Shown here one piece after another: positions 1 to 8,583 of a DNA stretch of 64,000 nt. The stretch covers positions 4,241 to 68,240 of the forward strand of contig CAKOXC010000005.1 of the NCBI GenBank assembly GCA_934129945.1, given 5' to 3'. Positions within the stretch are counted from its first letter, which is position 1. The number at the start of each line of letters is the position of its first letter. This stretch comes from an uncultured Bacilli bacterium (lineage in GTDB: Bacteria > Bacillota_I > Bacilli_A > RF39 > UBA660). The notes beneath the pieces were generated by a model. The model was not told the origin of the DNA, ran no database searches, and saw only the letters and a list, made by a program, of their open reading frames with translations. Both the position numbers and the translations under genes were made by a program.

Positions 1-669
1 CCAATTCATTTTCATTGCTTTGAATTTATTACTAGATAAGGAGTTTGAAACAACTCTATAATATGACAAATTTCCTGGACATTCATAACAATCAAAGCCA
101 TTTTTAAGAAGTTGACACCATGTAGCTGCATCTTGCCTTCTCCTAATATTAGGCATTTGCAATAAATTTCTGCCTGTTAATTTTGTATCAACCATAACCC
201 CAACAGTTTGAATTATCGTATTTCTTAAAAATAAATTATAATTTACTTTTTTTGGTATTCTAATAATTTTATTCAAAGATTTTCCACTTTCATCAATTTT
301 TTCATAATCAGTACACGTAAAAGCATAGTTATTTCTTAGCATAAAATTTACTTGTTTCTCTAATTTTTCATTTTTCCATAAATCATCAGCATCAAGATAG
401 GCAATAAATCTTCCTTTAGATTCTTTTAGAGCCTTGTTTCTTGCAATTGCTGCTCCACTGTTTTCTTTTAGTTTAAAATATTTAATTCTACTATCCTTTT
501 TCATATATTTTTTTACTATATCAGCCGAATTATCTAAAGAGCAATCATCAACTAATAACATTTCCCAATCATTGTATGTCTGATTTATAACACTTTCTAT
601 TGTTTTAGATAATAATTTTTCACAATTATACACTGGCGTAATTATAGATACCATCATATTATTTTTCAC
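1..669 (-). CDS. GT2-family glycosyltransferase, 3' end outside window
   Basis: Family 2 (GT-A fold) glycosyltransferase that would transfer a sugar from a nucleotide-sugar to a growing polysaccharide or teichuronic-type polymer at the inner membrane face. Visible: N-terminal VSIITPVYN strand, LLVDDCSLDN near residue 40, DAD metal-binding motif in AYLDADDLW near residue 93, and RRRQDAATW, the acceptor-side motif typical of TuaG/EpsJ-like enzymes. 223 codons are present and the C-terminus runs off the window edge. The start is GTG at 669, preceded by AGGTGAG; an in-frame ATG at 657 is too far from that RBS. It lies downstream of the initiating sugar transferase, which supports a polysaccharide locus. 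Specificity unknown. Confidence 0.88.
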   Translation of the reverse strand, partial: MKNNMMVSIITPVYNCEKLLSKTIESVINQTYNDWEMLLVDDCSLDNSADIVKKYMKKDSRIKYFKLKENSGAAIARNKALKESKGRFIAYLDADDLWKNEKLEKQVNFMLRNNYAFTCTDYEKIDESGKSLNKIIRIPKKVNYNLFLRNTIIQTVGVMVDTKLTGRNLLQMPNIRRRQDAATWCQLLKNGFDCYECPGNLSYYRVVSNSLSSNKFKAMKMNW

Positions 670-684
670 AATACTCACCTTCCT

Positions 685-733
685 AAAAAAAGACTATATG
701 CAGAGTACTTCTTTATGCATATAGTCTTTTTTG
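685..733 (-). terminator. Hairpin terminator between sugar transferase and glycosyltransferase
   Basis: A 12-bp perfect stem (691-702 pairs with 716-727) is flanked by an A run and a T run, so it can work in either direction. On the minus strand it lies between the sugar transferase stop and the RBS of the glycosyltransferase, so it may limit read-through into that gene. Confidence 0.7.
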
Positions 734-770
734 TGTTTTATTTTTTGTACCCTTTTTTTATTCTTTTATT

Positions 771-1454
771 CTATTTTGCTCCATCTCTTTTTAAAACAGA
801 AATGAATGTTTTAATAATAATTTTAAAATCTAATTTTAAACTTCTATTATCTACATAGTATAATTCTAAATCCATTCTTTCTTTATAGCTTGTACAACTT
901 CTACCATTACAAGCCCACCATCCAGTAAGTCCTGGTGTAACACTTAAGAATTTAGCTTTATTTTTTCCATATTTTTCAATTTCACCATCAATTATTGGTC
1001 TAGGACCAACTATACTCATATCTCCAGTTAAGATATTTATTAATTGTGGTAACTCGTCTAATGAAGTTTTTCTTAAAAATTTACCAACTCTAGTAATTCT
1101 AGGATCGTTATCTAATTTAAAATTTTCTTCCCATTCTTTTTTTATTTTTGAATCTTCTAAAAGTTTTTCTAATCTTTCTTTAGAATCTGAATACATACTT
1201 CTAAATTTATATAAGTAAATGTATTCACCATTTTTTCCAATACGTTTATGTTTGTAAAAAACACTACCTTTAGAATCAATTTTAATTAGAATAGCAATAA
1301 TTAAGAAAATTGGACTTAAAACAATTAATGCAATCCATGTTAAAATTATATCAGATAATCTTTTGATAAAGTTATAGAATGTTTTTTTGTACTCTAACTT
1401 TACACTTTTATCATTTGTAATATGTTTACTTGCAACAATACTTTCATTATGCAT
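771..1454 (-). CDS. Initiating undecaprenyl-phosphate sugar-phosphate transferase
   Basis: Bacterial sugar transferase (WbaP/CpsE/EpsL group) that loads the first sugar-1-phosphate onto undecaprenyl phosphate to begin exopolysaccharide or capsule synthesis. One N-terminal hydrophobic helix (about residues 20-45) is followed by the catalytic core: YKFRSM, DPRITRVGKFLRKTSLDELPQ, GDMSIVGPRP and a PGLTGWWACNGRS segment, all classic for the family. I place the start at ATG 1454 because a GGGGG tract lies just upstream; a longer reading to 1508 adds a hydrophobic leader overlapping the predicted promoter. 227 residues, normal for the short single-helix type. A TGTCGAA box sits upstream of its -10 (see 1497-1536). 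Confidence 0.93.
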   Translation of the reverse strand: MHNESIVASKHITNDKSVKLEYKKTFYNFIKRLSDIILTWIALIVLSPIFLIIAILIKIDSKGSVFYKHKRIGKNGEYIYLYKFRSMYSDSKERLEKLLEDSKIKKEWEENFKLDNDPRITRVGKFLRKTSLDELPQLINILTGDMSIVGPRPIIDGEIEKYGKNKAKFLSVTPGLTGWWACNGRSCTSYKERMDLELYYVDNRSLKLDFKIIIKTFISVLKRDGAK

Positions 1455-1496
1455 AACCAAAACCCCCAAATAAATAATTCCCCTCGATTGCAATAT

Positions 1497-1536
1497 ATAA
1501 TACCACATTTTTACAAAAAGTCCACAAAATTCGACA
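1497..1536 (-). promoter_or_regulatory. Candidate promoter with single Spo0A-type box
   Basis: On the minus strand TGTCGAA (1530-1536) lies 27 bp upstream of a TATTAT -10 (1497-1502), ahead of the sugar transferase. This spacing matches that of the boxes upstream of the thioester adhesin (26 bp) and spoIIAA (27 bp). TGNCGAA is the established Spo0A box core; binding here is inferred. Confidence 0.45.
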
Positions 1537-1585
1537 TTTTTCTACTATTTTTGCTCTATTTTTTTATTATTAATGATTATTTTGA

Positions 1586-1602
1586 TATAATATACTTGGA
1601 GT
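1586..1602 (+). promoter_or_regulatory. -10 element and RBS of sortase gene
   Basis: TATAAT at 1586-1591 followed by GGAG at 1598-1601, ten bases before the sortase ATG. This implies a very short leader. No good -35 was seen. Confidence 0.4.
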
Positions 1603-1611
1603 TGATAACTA

Positions 1612-2427
1612 ATGAAGATAAAATATAAAAAAATAATTTTGTATTTACTAACTTTTCTATTTCTAAGTAGTTTTATTTTTTCAAGCTATAAAATAGTAAA
1701 TTATTTTATAGAACATAAAAAAATAGAAAAACAACTAAAAGAAATTAATAATCTAGTTAAAATAAATGAAATTACAGAAGATATTGAAATATTAGATGAA
1801 GATAACAAAAATAATCCCTATTGGGATTATACAAAAATGAATTTAATTGATGTTGATATTAATAAACTTAAAAAAATTAATAATGATGTAAAAGGTTGGA
1901 TAAAAGTTAACGGAACAAATATTAACTATCCCTTTGTTCAATCTAATAATAATTCATATTATTTAAATCATTCTTTTGATAAAACTTATAATATAGCTGG
2001 ATGGGTATTTTTAGATTATCGAAATAATTTAATGAACTCTACAGATAAAAATACTATTATTTATGCTCATGGTATGAAAAATAAAACTATGTTTGGCACT
2101 TTATTAAATGCTTTAAATAGTGATTGGTTGAATAATAAAAATAATAATATAGTTAAAATATCTACTGAATATGAAGATACATTATGGCAAGTATTTAGCG
2201 TTTATAAAGTACCAAATACCAATGATTACATTAAGATTGATTTTAATAATACAAAAGAATTTAAAGATTTTATATCACTTATCTCTTCAAGAAGCAATTA
2301 TAATTTTAATACTAATGTTACTAATAATGATAGAATTCTAACTTTATCTACTTGTTATGATGATAATAATAAAGTTGTACTACATGCAAAATTAATTAAA
2401 AGAAAAGTAAAATCCACTTTAAACTAA
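1612..2427 (+). CDS. Class B-type sortase
   Basis: Membrane-bound cysteine transpeptidase that would cleave a C-terminal sorting signal and join surface proteins to peptidoglycan. N-terminal membrane anchor (residues 8-32), then the sortase fold: GWIKVNGTNINYPFVQ, H153 in IIYAHGM and the nucleophile C248 in TLSTCYDD, the class B order. The stretch after the cysteine is unusually short and has K254 just before VVLHAKL, where the catalytic arginine normally sits. The converging neighbour encodes a large surface protein ending in NPKTYD-helix-RKK, a plausible substrate. 271 residues is typical. Sortase fold certain, class B likely. Confidence 0.9.
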   Translation: MKIKYKKIILYLLTFLFLSSFIFSSYKIVNYFIEHKKIEKQLKEINNLVKINEITEDIEILDEDNKNNPYWDYTKMNLIDVDINKLKKINNDVKGWIKVNGTNINYPFVQSNNNSYYLNHSFDKTYNIAGWVFLDYRNNLMNSTDKNTIIYAHGMKNKTMFGTLLNALNSDWLNNKNNNIVKISTEYEDTLWQVFSVYKVPNTNDYIKIDFNNTKEFKDFISLISSRSNYNFNTNVTNNDRILTLSTCYDDNNKVVLHAKLIKRKVKSTLN

Positions 2428-2442
2428 TAAAGTGGATTTTTT
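2409..2442. terminator. Bidirectional terminator between convergent genes
   Basis: A 10-bp perfect stem (2411-2420 with 2429-2438), A-rich on the left and T-rich on the right, overlaps the sortase stop codon and lies just past the stop of the converging surface-protein gene. It can serve both. Confidence 0.8.
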
Positions 2443-2443
2443 A

Positions 2444-5400
2444 CTAATTATTTATTTTCTTTCTAACAATGAAAATTGAAATTAACCCAATCAAAGAAAT
2501 AATTCCAATTATTACATAATTTTTTATTCCTTGATCATATGTTTTAGGATTGCTAACCAATTGTTTTATATCATCAGAAGCATCTTTAATTACATTTGAG
2601 TCAATTTTTTCACTAATTATATAAGTACTAAAATGAGTTGTTTCAAATTGAGCCATAAAATCATCTACTTTAACTTTGTGCTCTTCAATATTTCCATTAT
2701 CATCAATATAATATGCATATAAATTATTAGAATTTAAATTGCTATTTTTAAGTGGTAATGATACTTCAAAATTCACACCGTTAAAGTTTTTAATATTACC
2801 AATAGCTGTTGAATATAAATTTATATCAATAATTTCAGCTTCTTTAACTTGTAATTTATTTAAAATTTTATTATAAAGCTCGTTTTGTTTACTTATTCTA
2901 TCACTTGATACAATAGTATTAAACGGATAATTTGCTTTTTCTGATGTAACATTTATATTATTTAAAACATCCGATGCTATAAAAGTAGATTTTTGCATTT
3001 TACTAGAATCCTTAATAATCAAAATAGTCTTTTCTTTATTTCCTTGAGTTATATAATAAGCATTATTATCTGTACCAGTTAAATCTATATCAATATAATC
3101 AACATTTTCTAAATTACTTGGTCCTTTATAACTTATTAACACCCCAGAATTTTTACCTAAATAATCATCTACTCTCTTTTGAGCCGCTTTTATAAAAGCT
3201 TCTTTAGTATTTTCTGTTTCATCTGGAATATAAATTATATTGTATAATGTTGAATTAACGTTTCCATTTGTTTGACCATAACTAATTCCATCATAATATA
3301 GTATTAGATTCCCAGCACTCATTGTAAGATATTCTTCTTCCATTCCAGCACGTGGAAGATAATAATAACCAATATGTTTATCATTTATTACTTTGTAAAA
3401 ATCATCATTTAATTGTTTAGAATTAAAATTATTTGAAATTTCAACACCATTATTATTGTAATAGAATTCATTTACAAATCCTAAATCAATTACTTTTACA
3501 GCTAATGGATTAGAATCTAATTTTTTAATATAATTATCTACTATTTTTTGATGTTCAATATTACCTTTAGCAAAACTAACATCTAAAGTATGTGATTCAA
3601 TACCTTCGTAATATATCTTAGCTTTATTATCTGCATAATCCTCTAAATATGCCCATGACTTCGTTCTACCCATTAAATATGCAGATGACACTGAGCTTAA
3701 ATAATCTAAGTCATCTTGGTAAATGCCATTTATTTCAATTTTTTGATTAGCAAATGCTTTTTTGAACTCAGGACTCATTCCTTCTATTAAATTTACAGTA
3801 GTTTTATGAATTTCTAATTTATTATTGTCATTTTTTAAAATTACACTACATGTACTTGAATTTTTAGAACAATTTAAAACATTTACTTCAACATTACTTT
3901 TACTGAAATTTCCATTATAAACTAATGAATTCCATATATCAGTATTTTCTCCAGGGTATAGACTTATAGAATTTAACACATTATCTAAGAAATATTGTGA
4001 TTTATCACTTTTTATAATATTACAAGTTACTTTATGAATTTCATTTTTATTTTTTGAATAATTCCTTAATGAAAGTGTACATTTATTATTTCTATCACAT
4101 GAATACTCATAGTTGCTATTTGTTTTTTTATCATAATAATAATAATAATAATTTAAATGATTGAACTGTGTATTATCATCAATTAATATATCAATTGAAT
4201 TATCTTCATTTAAATTAAAGCCTTTTTTAAAATCATCACTAATTGTATTATCAAATTTAATATTTACTTTGTGAATTTCTAAAACAGTATCAGTTTCTTC
4301 TTTTCTATACCATATATCACATATAGAATAATCTTCATTACAATTTAAAATACCAGATTTCCCAGAATATCCTAAAGCATTAAAAATTACATTTTCACTT
4401 TTTTCATCAGAATTTACAGTGATTTCTTTACCAATTTCTTTAAGATAATCTTCACTAAACGTTTCATCATATCCTTTAAATTGAACTTCTACCTTGTGGA
4501 ATACTACATCTTCTATATTTTGATTTTTAGCATATTTCGTATATTTAATTATTGCATTATTAGTACCATAAATCAAATTATATGTATAATTGTAGGATGA
4601 TCCATCACCATTGTATCCACCTAAATTCAAATTATTAACATAATGCACAATATAATCAAATTTATTTTCAGGTTCATCAGCTTTTATTTCTAAATAATTA
4701 TCTAAATTATATTTTGAAAATAAAGATTTATCTATTTCTTCTTGTCTTACAATATTAACTAAATGTTTTTCTTTAAGAGAATAAGTACCATTTTCATATT
4801 TTCCCATTTTAATAAAAGCTTTATTATTTTTTATATTTCCATCAATACTAAAACTAATTTCATTACTAAAACTAGATAAATAGTATGATAAAATATCATT
4901 TGTTATTTCAACATCAGACTTTATAGTAATAGTTCCATCAGTTAGTTTTTTAAAATCACTACTATATGGCTCTTCAGTATATTTAAAAATTATATTATTT
5001 ATTGTTTTTTGAGCAACTAAATTTGATGTAGAATCATAAATATTACGATCTATACGAGTTAATGTTTTATCACTTGAATTATAACTGTAACCTGTATATT
5101 CGTTTTCTTTGTTCACACTTAAAGTACTAAAATAATTTGAAATGTAATTTGCTTTTTCATTTTCATTATCAAACATTGATTCATCATAATTAATAACAAT
5201 ATTATTGTCACTATCAACCATATTGAAATAAGAATTTACATTTGAATTTAAATCTATTTTAATATTATTATACTCTTTTATCAAAGAATGAGTATAATTT
5301 CCATTTTCATTTTTACTCCTATATAACTTAAAATTACATGTCATTTCCTCATAATTACAAGAATCAGTCCCCAAACTTAGATTTGAACTATTGGTTGGAG

Positions 5401-5626
5401 ATTCATAATATTCTTGTGCAGAATAATTGCTATTATTTGTTTGAATTAAACTCAATAAACTATTTAAATCATTTACCTTTTTTTCTGTATTAATAGTAAA
5501 TTTATTATCTTTAAAAAGATTATCATAATAAGCTACATAATCTTTACTAAAAGTAATAATAGGTATTAAAAATATACTACCTAAGACAATCACAGAATAA
5601 ATAATTTTTTTTAAATATATTCTCAT
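2444..5626 (-). CDS. Large repeat-containing surface protein with NPKTYD sorting signal
   Basis: 1060-residue secreted protein. A signal peptide (about residues 1-27) is followed by divergent repeats of roughly 75-80 residues. Each of the clearest ones has a short Cys-x(6-8)-Cys pair (near residues 88-96, 427-436, 506-514, 582-592) and closes with an HK-type beta strand (FHKVEVQF, EIHKVNIKF, EIHKVTCNI, EIHKTTVNL). The C-terminus has NPKTYD (1026-1031), a hydrophobic helix and RKKINN, a class B-like cell-wall sorting signal. A TAT repeat encodes six tyrosines near 4135. It converges on the sortase gene, so the pair probably works together. I do not recognise the repeat family; adhesion is a guess. 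Confidence 0.8.
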   Translation of the reverse strand: MRIYLKKIIYSVIVLGSIFLIPIITFSKDYVAYYDNLFKDNKFTINTEKKVNDLNSLLSLIQTNNSNYSAQEYYESPTNSSNLSLGTDSCNYEEMTCNFKLYRSKNENGNYTHSLIKEYNNIKIDLNSNVNSYFNMVDSDNNIVINYDESMFDNENEKANYISNYFSTLSVNKENEYTGYSYNSSDKTLTRIDRNIYDSTSNLVAQKTINNIIFKYTEEPYSSDFKKLTDGTITIKSDVEITNDILSYYLSSFSNEISFSIDGNIKNNKAFIKMGKYENGTYSLKEKHLVNIVRQEEIDKSLFSKYNLDNYLEIKADEPENKFDYIVHYVNNLNLGGYNGDGSSYNYTYNLIYGTNNAIIKYTKYAKNQNIEDVVFHKVEVQFKGYDETFSEDYLKEIGKEITVNSDEKSENVIFNALGYSGKSGILNCNEDYSICDIWYRKEETDTVLEIHKVNIKFDNTISDDFKKGFNLNEDNSIDILIDDNTQFNHLNYYYYYYDKKTNSNYEYSCDRNNKCTLSLRNYSKNKNEIHKVTCNIIKSDKSQYFLDNVLNSISLYPGENTDIWNSLVYNGNFSKSNVEVNVLNCSKNSSTCSVILKNDNNKLEIHKTTVNLIEGMSPEFKKAFANQKIEINGIYQDDLDYLSSVSSAYLMGRTKSWAYLEDYADNKAKIYYEGIESHTLDVSFAKGNIEHQKIVDNYIKKLDSNPLAVKVIDLGFVNEFYYNNNGVEISNNFNSKQLNDDFYKVINDKHIGYYYLPRAGMEEEYLTMSAGNLILYYDGISYGQTNGNVNSTLYNIIYIPDETENTKEAFIKAAQKRVDDYLGKNSGVLISYKGPSNLENVDYIDIDLTGTDNNAYYITQGNKEKTILIIKDSSKMQKSTFIASDVLNNINVTSEKANYPFNTIVSSDRISKQNELYNKILNKLQVKEAEIIDINLYSTAIGNIKNFNGVNFEVSLPLKNSNLNSNNLYAYYIDDNGNIEEHKVKVDDFMAQFETTHFSTYIISEKIDSNVIKDASDDIKQLVSNPKTYDQGIKNYVIIGIISLIGLISIFIVRKKINN

Positions 5627-5713
5627 AAAACACCTCTATCTTTTGATTAAATATTAACATATTAAATAAGGAAAGTCTATAAGAATTTAAAAACCTAAAC
5701 TAAATTAAGTAAT

Positions 5714-5746
5714 ATAAAAAAAAGCAAAGAAATTATTCTTCTTTGC
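5714..5746 (-). terminator. Terminator of lspA-rluD operon
   Basis: Eight-base stem (5724-5731 with 5739-5746) overlapping the rluD stop codon, followed in the minus direction by a run of eight T. Confidence 0.85.
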
Positions 5747-6641
5747 CTTTATTTTCTTCTAATTTATCAATAAATTCTTGAAATTCTTGTGGTAAATCGC
5801 ATTCAAAATGCATTTCTTTTTTTGTAATTGGATGAGTAAATGTTATAGTTTTTGAATGAAGAAATTGCCCAAAAGATGTAGCATTCTTATTACCATATAA
5901 TGGATCATTAACTACTGGATAACCAATATATGATAAATGTACTCTAATTTGATGAGTTCTTCCAGTTTCTAGTACTAGTTTAACTAATGTATAATCTTTA
6001 TATCTTTTTAAAACAGTTAAATGTGTAACTGCATTTTTACTATTTTTAGCAGTAACAGCCATTTTCTTTCGATTTTTTTCATCCCTACCAATAGGTGCAT
6101 CTATTATTGCTGTGTTATGAGGAAATACTCCTTTAATTAATGCATAATATTCTCTTCTTACTGCATGTCGTCCAAAATCTTCTGATAATATTTGATGAGC
6201 CTTATTAGATTTAGCTACTAGCATTAAACCAGAAGTATCTTTATCAAGACGATGGACAATCCCGGGTCTTTCTTCACCATTTAAATCACTTAAATTATTT
6301 GTATAATCTAATAACCCATTTACTAAAGTATTATTTTTATTTCCACTACCAGGATGAACAATTAAACCACTAGGTTTATTAATAACCATTATATCATTAT
6401 CTTCATAAACAATATTTAAATCCATTTTTACAGGAACTATATCATTTTCCTCTTTAAAACCATCTAATATTTCTATTACATCATTTTCTTTAACTTTATA
6501 GCTAGCTTTTAATAAATTTCCGTTAACTTTCAGAAAACCATTATCAATTAATTTAGCAATCATTGTTCTGCTAAATTCTGTATTTTCACTTAAAAATTTA
6601 TCTAATCTACTACCCGATTCATTTACTACTATTGTTTTCAA
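5733..6641 (-). CDS. rluD: RluD-family 23S rRNA pseudouridine synthase
   Basis: Isomerises uridine to pseudouridine in large-subunit rRNA. An N-terminal S4 RNA-binding domain (SRLDKFLSEN... to about residue 70) is followed by the synthase domain with the catalytic aspartate motif HRLDKDTSG near residue 155, then RTHQIRVH and the closing GQFLHS segment. 302 residues matches the RluD/YlyB family. The start is TTG at 6641, eight bases after AAAGGAGAA, and overlaps the lspA 3' end by 23 bp, so translation is likely coupled. This lspA-rluD pairing is common in Firmicutes. Which exact uridine is modified cannot be read from the sequence. Confidence 0.93.
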   Translation of the reverse strand: MKTIVVNESGSRLDKFLSENTEFSRTMIAKLIDNGFLKVNGNLLKASYKVKENDVIEILDGFKEENDIVPVKMDLNIVYEDNDIMVINKPSGLIVHPGSGNKNNTLVNGLLDYTNNLSDLNGEERPGIVHRLDKDTSGLMLVAKSNKAHQILSEDFGRHAVRREYYALIKGVFPHNTAIIDAPIGRDEKNRKKMAVTAKNSKNAVTHLTVLKRYKDYTLVKLVLETGRTHQIRVHLSYIGYPVVNDPLYGNKNATSFGQFLHSKTITFTHPITKKEMHFECDLPQEFQEFIDKLEENKGKEE

Positions 6642-7092
6642 CTTTATCTTCTCCTTTAAATATTGCTATGATTAATAATATAACCCCTATTACAACGGCA
6701 CAATCTGCTATATTAAATATTGGATAATTATAATTAAAAATTTTAAAATCTAAGAAATCCCTTACGTATCCTAGCAATGCTCTATCTATTAAATTACCTG
6801 AAATACCTCCAAATAATAAACCAAAAGCCACATTATTTCTTTTATTTTTATTAAATACATACATAAATCTGTAGATAATTACTAGAGATACTATTGATAT
6901 TATAATTAGAAAAGTATTTTTATTGCTTAAAATACTCCATGCAGCACCATAATTATTTACATAAGTTAAGCTAAAAAAATTTTTAATTATTTCTAAAGAA
7001 TATTCAAGTTTAATAAATGCTTGAACTAAACTCTTTGTTAATTGATCTAAAAATAGTGTTATCACAAATATTATTAGTATTTTTTTGTTCAT
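6619..7092 (-). CDS. lspA: Lipoprotein signal peptidase II
   Basis: Aspartyl membrane protease that removes the signal peptide from diacylglyceryl-modified prolipoproteins. Four hydrophobic helices; conserved NYGAAWSIL, GNLIDR (first catalytic Asp) and FNIADCAVVIG (second catalytic Asp). ATG at 7092 is chosen because GGTGA lies a few bases upstream; GTG codons at 7101-7104 overlap that RBS. 157 residues is normal. At least one lipoprotein substrate is encoded nearby (54565-55251). Confidence 0.96.
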   Translation of the reverse strand: MNKKILIIFVITLFLDQLTKSLVQAFIKLEYSLEIIKNFFSLTYVNNYGAAWSILSNKNTFLIIISIVSLVIIYRFMYVFNKNKRNNVAFGLLFGGISGNLIDRALLGYVRDFLDFKIFNYNYPIFNIADCAVVIGVILLIIAIFKGEDKVENNSSK

Positions 7093-7126
7093 TTGATTCA
7101 CCACATTAATTATAATATATCAAATT

Positions 7127-7348
7127 TTATAATTCAACCAATATTACATCTTCACCAATTTTTACTATTTGTTGAAATGTTACATTAATTTCAGTGTTAG
7201 ATGAAAAAATTCTAAACCATTTTCGATTTTCAACCACAAAATACTCTATTATACCTTTGTTGTCAACTTTTGCATCTACTATCCTTCCTAATCTTTTTCC
7301 ATCTTTCGTGTTCACAATATCTTTGACTTGTAATTCTGATAATTGCAT
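7127..7348 (-). CDS. YlmC/YmxH-family PRC-barrel sporulation protein
   Basis: Small single-domain PRC-barrel protein (73 residues) of the YlmC/YmxH family, often found in endospore formers and annotated as sporulation-associated; its biochemical role is not established. Sequence: MQLSELQVKDIVNTKDGKRL, then GRIVDAKVDNKG, matching the family's opening and the D/G-rich barrel turn. ATG 7348 follows AAGGTGG at good spacing; the GTG at 7357 is part of that RBS. It is a stand-alone gene between the truB terminator and lspA. Confidence 0.82.
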   Translation of the reverse strand: MQLSELQVKDIVNTKDGKRLGRIVDAKVDNKGIIEYFVVENRKWFRIFSSNTEINVTFQQIVKIGEDVILVEL

Positions 7349-7373
7349 TTTAACCACCTTATTAAATATATAC

Positions 7374-7403
7374 TAAAAAAAAGACAAATTATTCATTTGT
7401 CTT
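7374..7403 (-). terminator. Terminator of the rimP-truB operon
   Basis: Stem AAGACAAAT (7381-7389 region) with ATTTGTCTT, overlapping the truB stop, followed on the minus strand by a T8 run. It ends the operon that begins at rimP. Confidence 0.85.
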
Positions 7404-8249
7404 AAGCATTACTAATGGTTTATAAATCATATTATCTCTTTCATATAAAGCAATTATTTCATTTTTATTTTTTAAAATTACCTTACTTTCACTGGAATTT
7501 AATTCAATCTTACAACCATTTAATACTTTTTTAGATAAATCGTCATCAATTTCAATTACTTTATATCCAAGATCTTTTTCAATATCAATAAATTTATATT
7601 TATCATTTTCAATTTCTTTTAAATTAAATGAATCTTCTATTTTAAAATTACCTTGTTTTGTACGAATTAAACTTTTCATTGTTCCAACTGTATTAAGTTT
7701 TTCACAAATATCCTCTATTAAACTTCTTATATAAGTTCCTTTAGATACTGTTGTTTCAAATTTAATAATATCATTGTTAAATTCTAAAAGTTTAATATTT
7801 TTTATTTCAATTTCTCTTTGTGGAAGTTCAACATACTCATTATTTCTAGCATATTCATATAATTTTTTTCCATTCACTTTAACTGCTGAGTATTTTGGAA
7901 CTGTTTGAATTTGTTTACCAAGAAAAGAATTTAAAGATTCTTCTAATTCTTCTTTTGTTATATGAAATTCTTTTGTTTTTAAAACTTTTCCAGTTATGTC
8001 ACCAGTATCAGTTTTTATTCCTAATTTAATTTCTGCAATATATGTTTTTTCATATGCAGTTATTTTAGAAACTAATTTAGTATATTTTCCAATGCAAACA
8101 ACTAAAACTCCAGAAGCTATTGGATCTAAAGTTCCAGTGTGGCCAATTTTCTTAGTTTCAAATTTTTTATTTAAAATGTTAATAATATCTCTACTCGTAT
8201 ATCCACATTCTTTATTAACTAACAAAATTGCACTAAGATTCTTGTTCAT
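7389..8249 (-). CDS. truB: tRNA pseudouridine(55) synthase
   Basis: Makes pseudouridine 55 in the T loop of tRNAs. Starts with the family's NLSAILLVNKECGYTSRD, followed by KIGHTGTLDPIASGVLVV with the catalytic Asp, then VPKYSAVKVNGKKLYEYAR and GTYIRSLIEDI. 286 residues, usual for TruB with its C-terminal PUA-like part. Overlaps rbfA by 17 bp, so it is the last gene of the rimP-nusA-ylxR-infB-rbfA-truB operon and probably translationally coupled. ribF, often next, is not here. Confidence 0.96.
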   Translation of the reverse strand: MNKNLSAILLVNKECGYTSRDIINILNKKFETKKIGHTGTLDPIASGVLVVCIGKYTKLVSKITAYEKTYIAEIKLGIKTDTGDITGKVLKTKEFHITKEELEESLNSFLGKQIQTVPKYSAVKVNGKKLYEYARNNEYVELPQREIEIKNIKLLEFNNDIIKFETTVSKGTYIRSLIEDICEKLNTVGTMKSLIRTKQGNFKIEDSFNLKEIENDKYKFIDIEKDLGYKVIEIDDDLSKKVLNGCKIELNSSESKVILKNKNEIIALYERDNMIYKPLVMLKTNE

Positions 8250-8583
8250 TTTTTAATTCTTGTAAAATACTTTCTATTCGATTTCCATATTCAATAGATT
8301 CATCATAAACAAATTTTAACTTTGGTATAATTCTAATATCTATTTTAGAAGCAAGTTCAGTTCTAATAAATCCACTTGCTTCATTCATTTCTTTTTCTAT
8401 TTGTTCTTTTGTTAAATTACTAATACTTGTAAAATAAACTTTTGCAAAACTTAAATCATTTGCTACATCACAAGCTGTTATTGTAACAGTTTTTAATAAT
8501 TCATCACGAGATTCATTAGCTATTATTTCACTAATAACTTTTACCATCTCAGAACCAACTTTTTTTGATTTTAAACTAGCCAT
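8233..8583 (-). CDS. rbfA: 30S ribosome-binding factor A
   Basis: KH-fold ribosome maturation factor that binds the 30S subunit near the 5' end of 16S rRNA and helps late assembly and cold adaptation. 116 residues with ISEIIANESRD, TITACDVANDLSFAKVYF and the closing RIIPKLKFVYDESIEYG, as in RbfA. Its ATG overlaps the infB stop (TAATG at 8581-8585), the usual coupled arrangement. Confidence 0.95.
   Translation of the reverse strand: MASLKSKKVGSEMVKVISEIIANESRDELLKTVTITACDVANDLSFAKVYFTSISNLTKEQIEKEMNEASGFIRTELASKIDIRIIPKLKFVYDESIEYGNRIESILQELKNEQES

Noticed and set aside
4129..4153. Trinucleotide run (ATA/TAT) as a phase-variation switch
   Set aside because: Repeat-unit changes stay in frame and would only change a tyrosine count.
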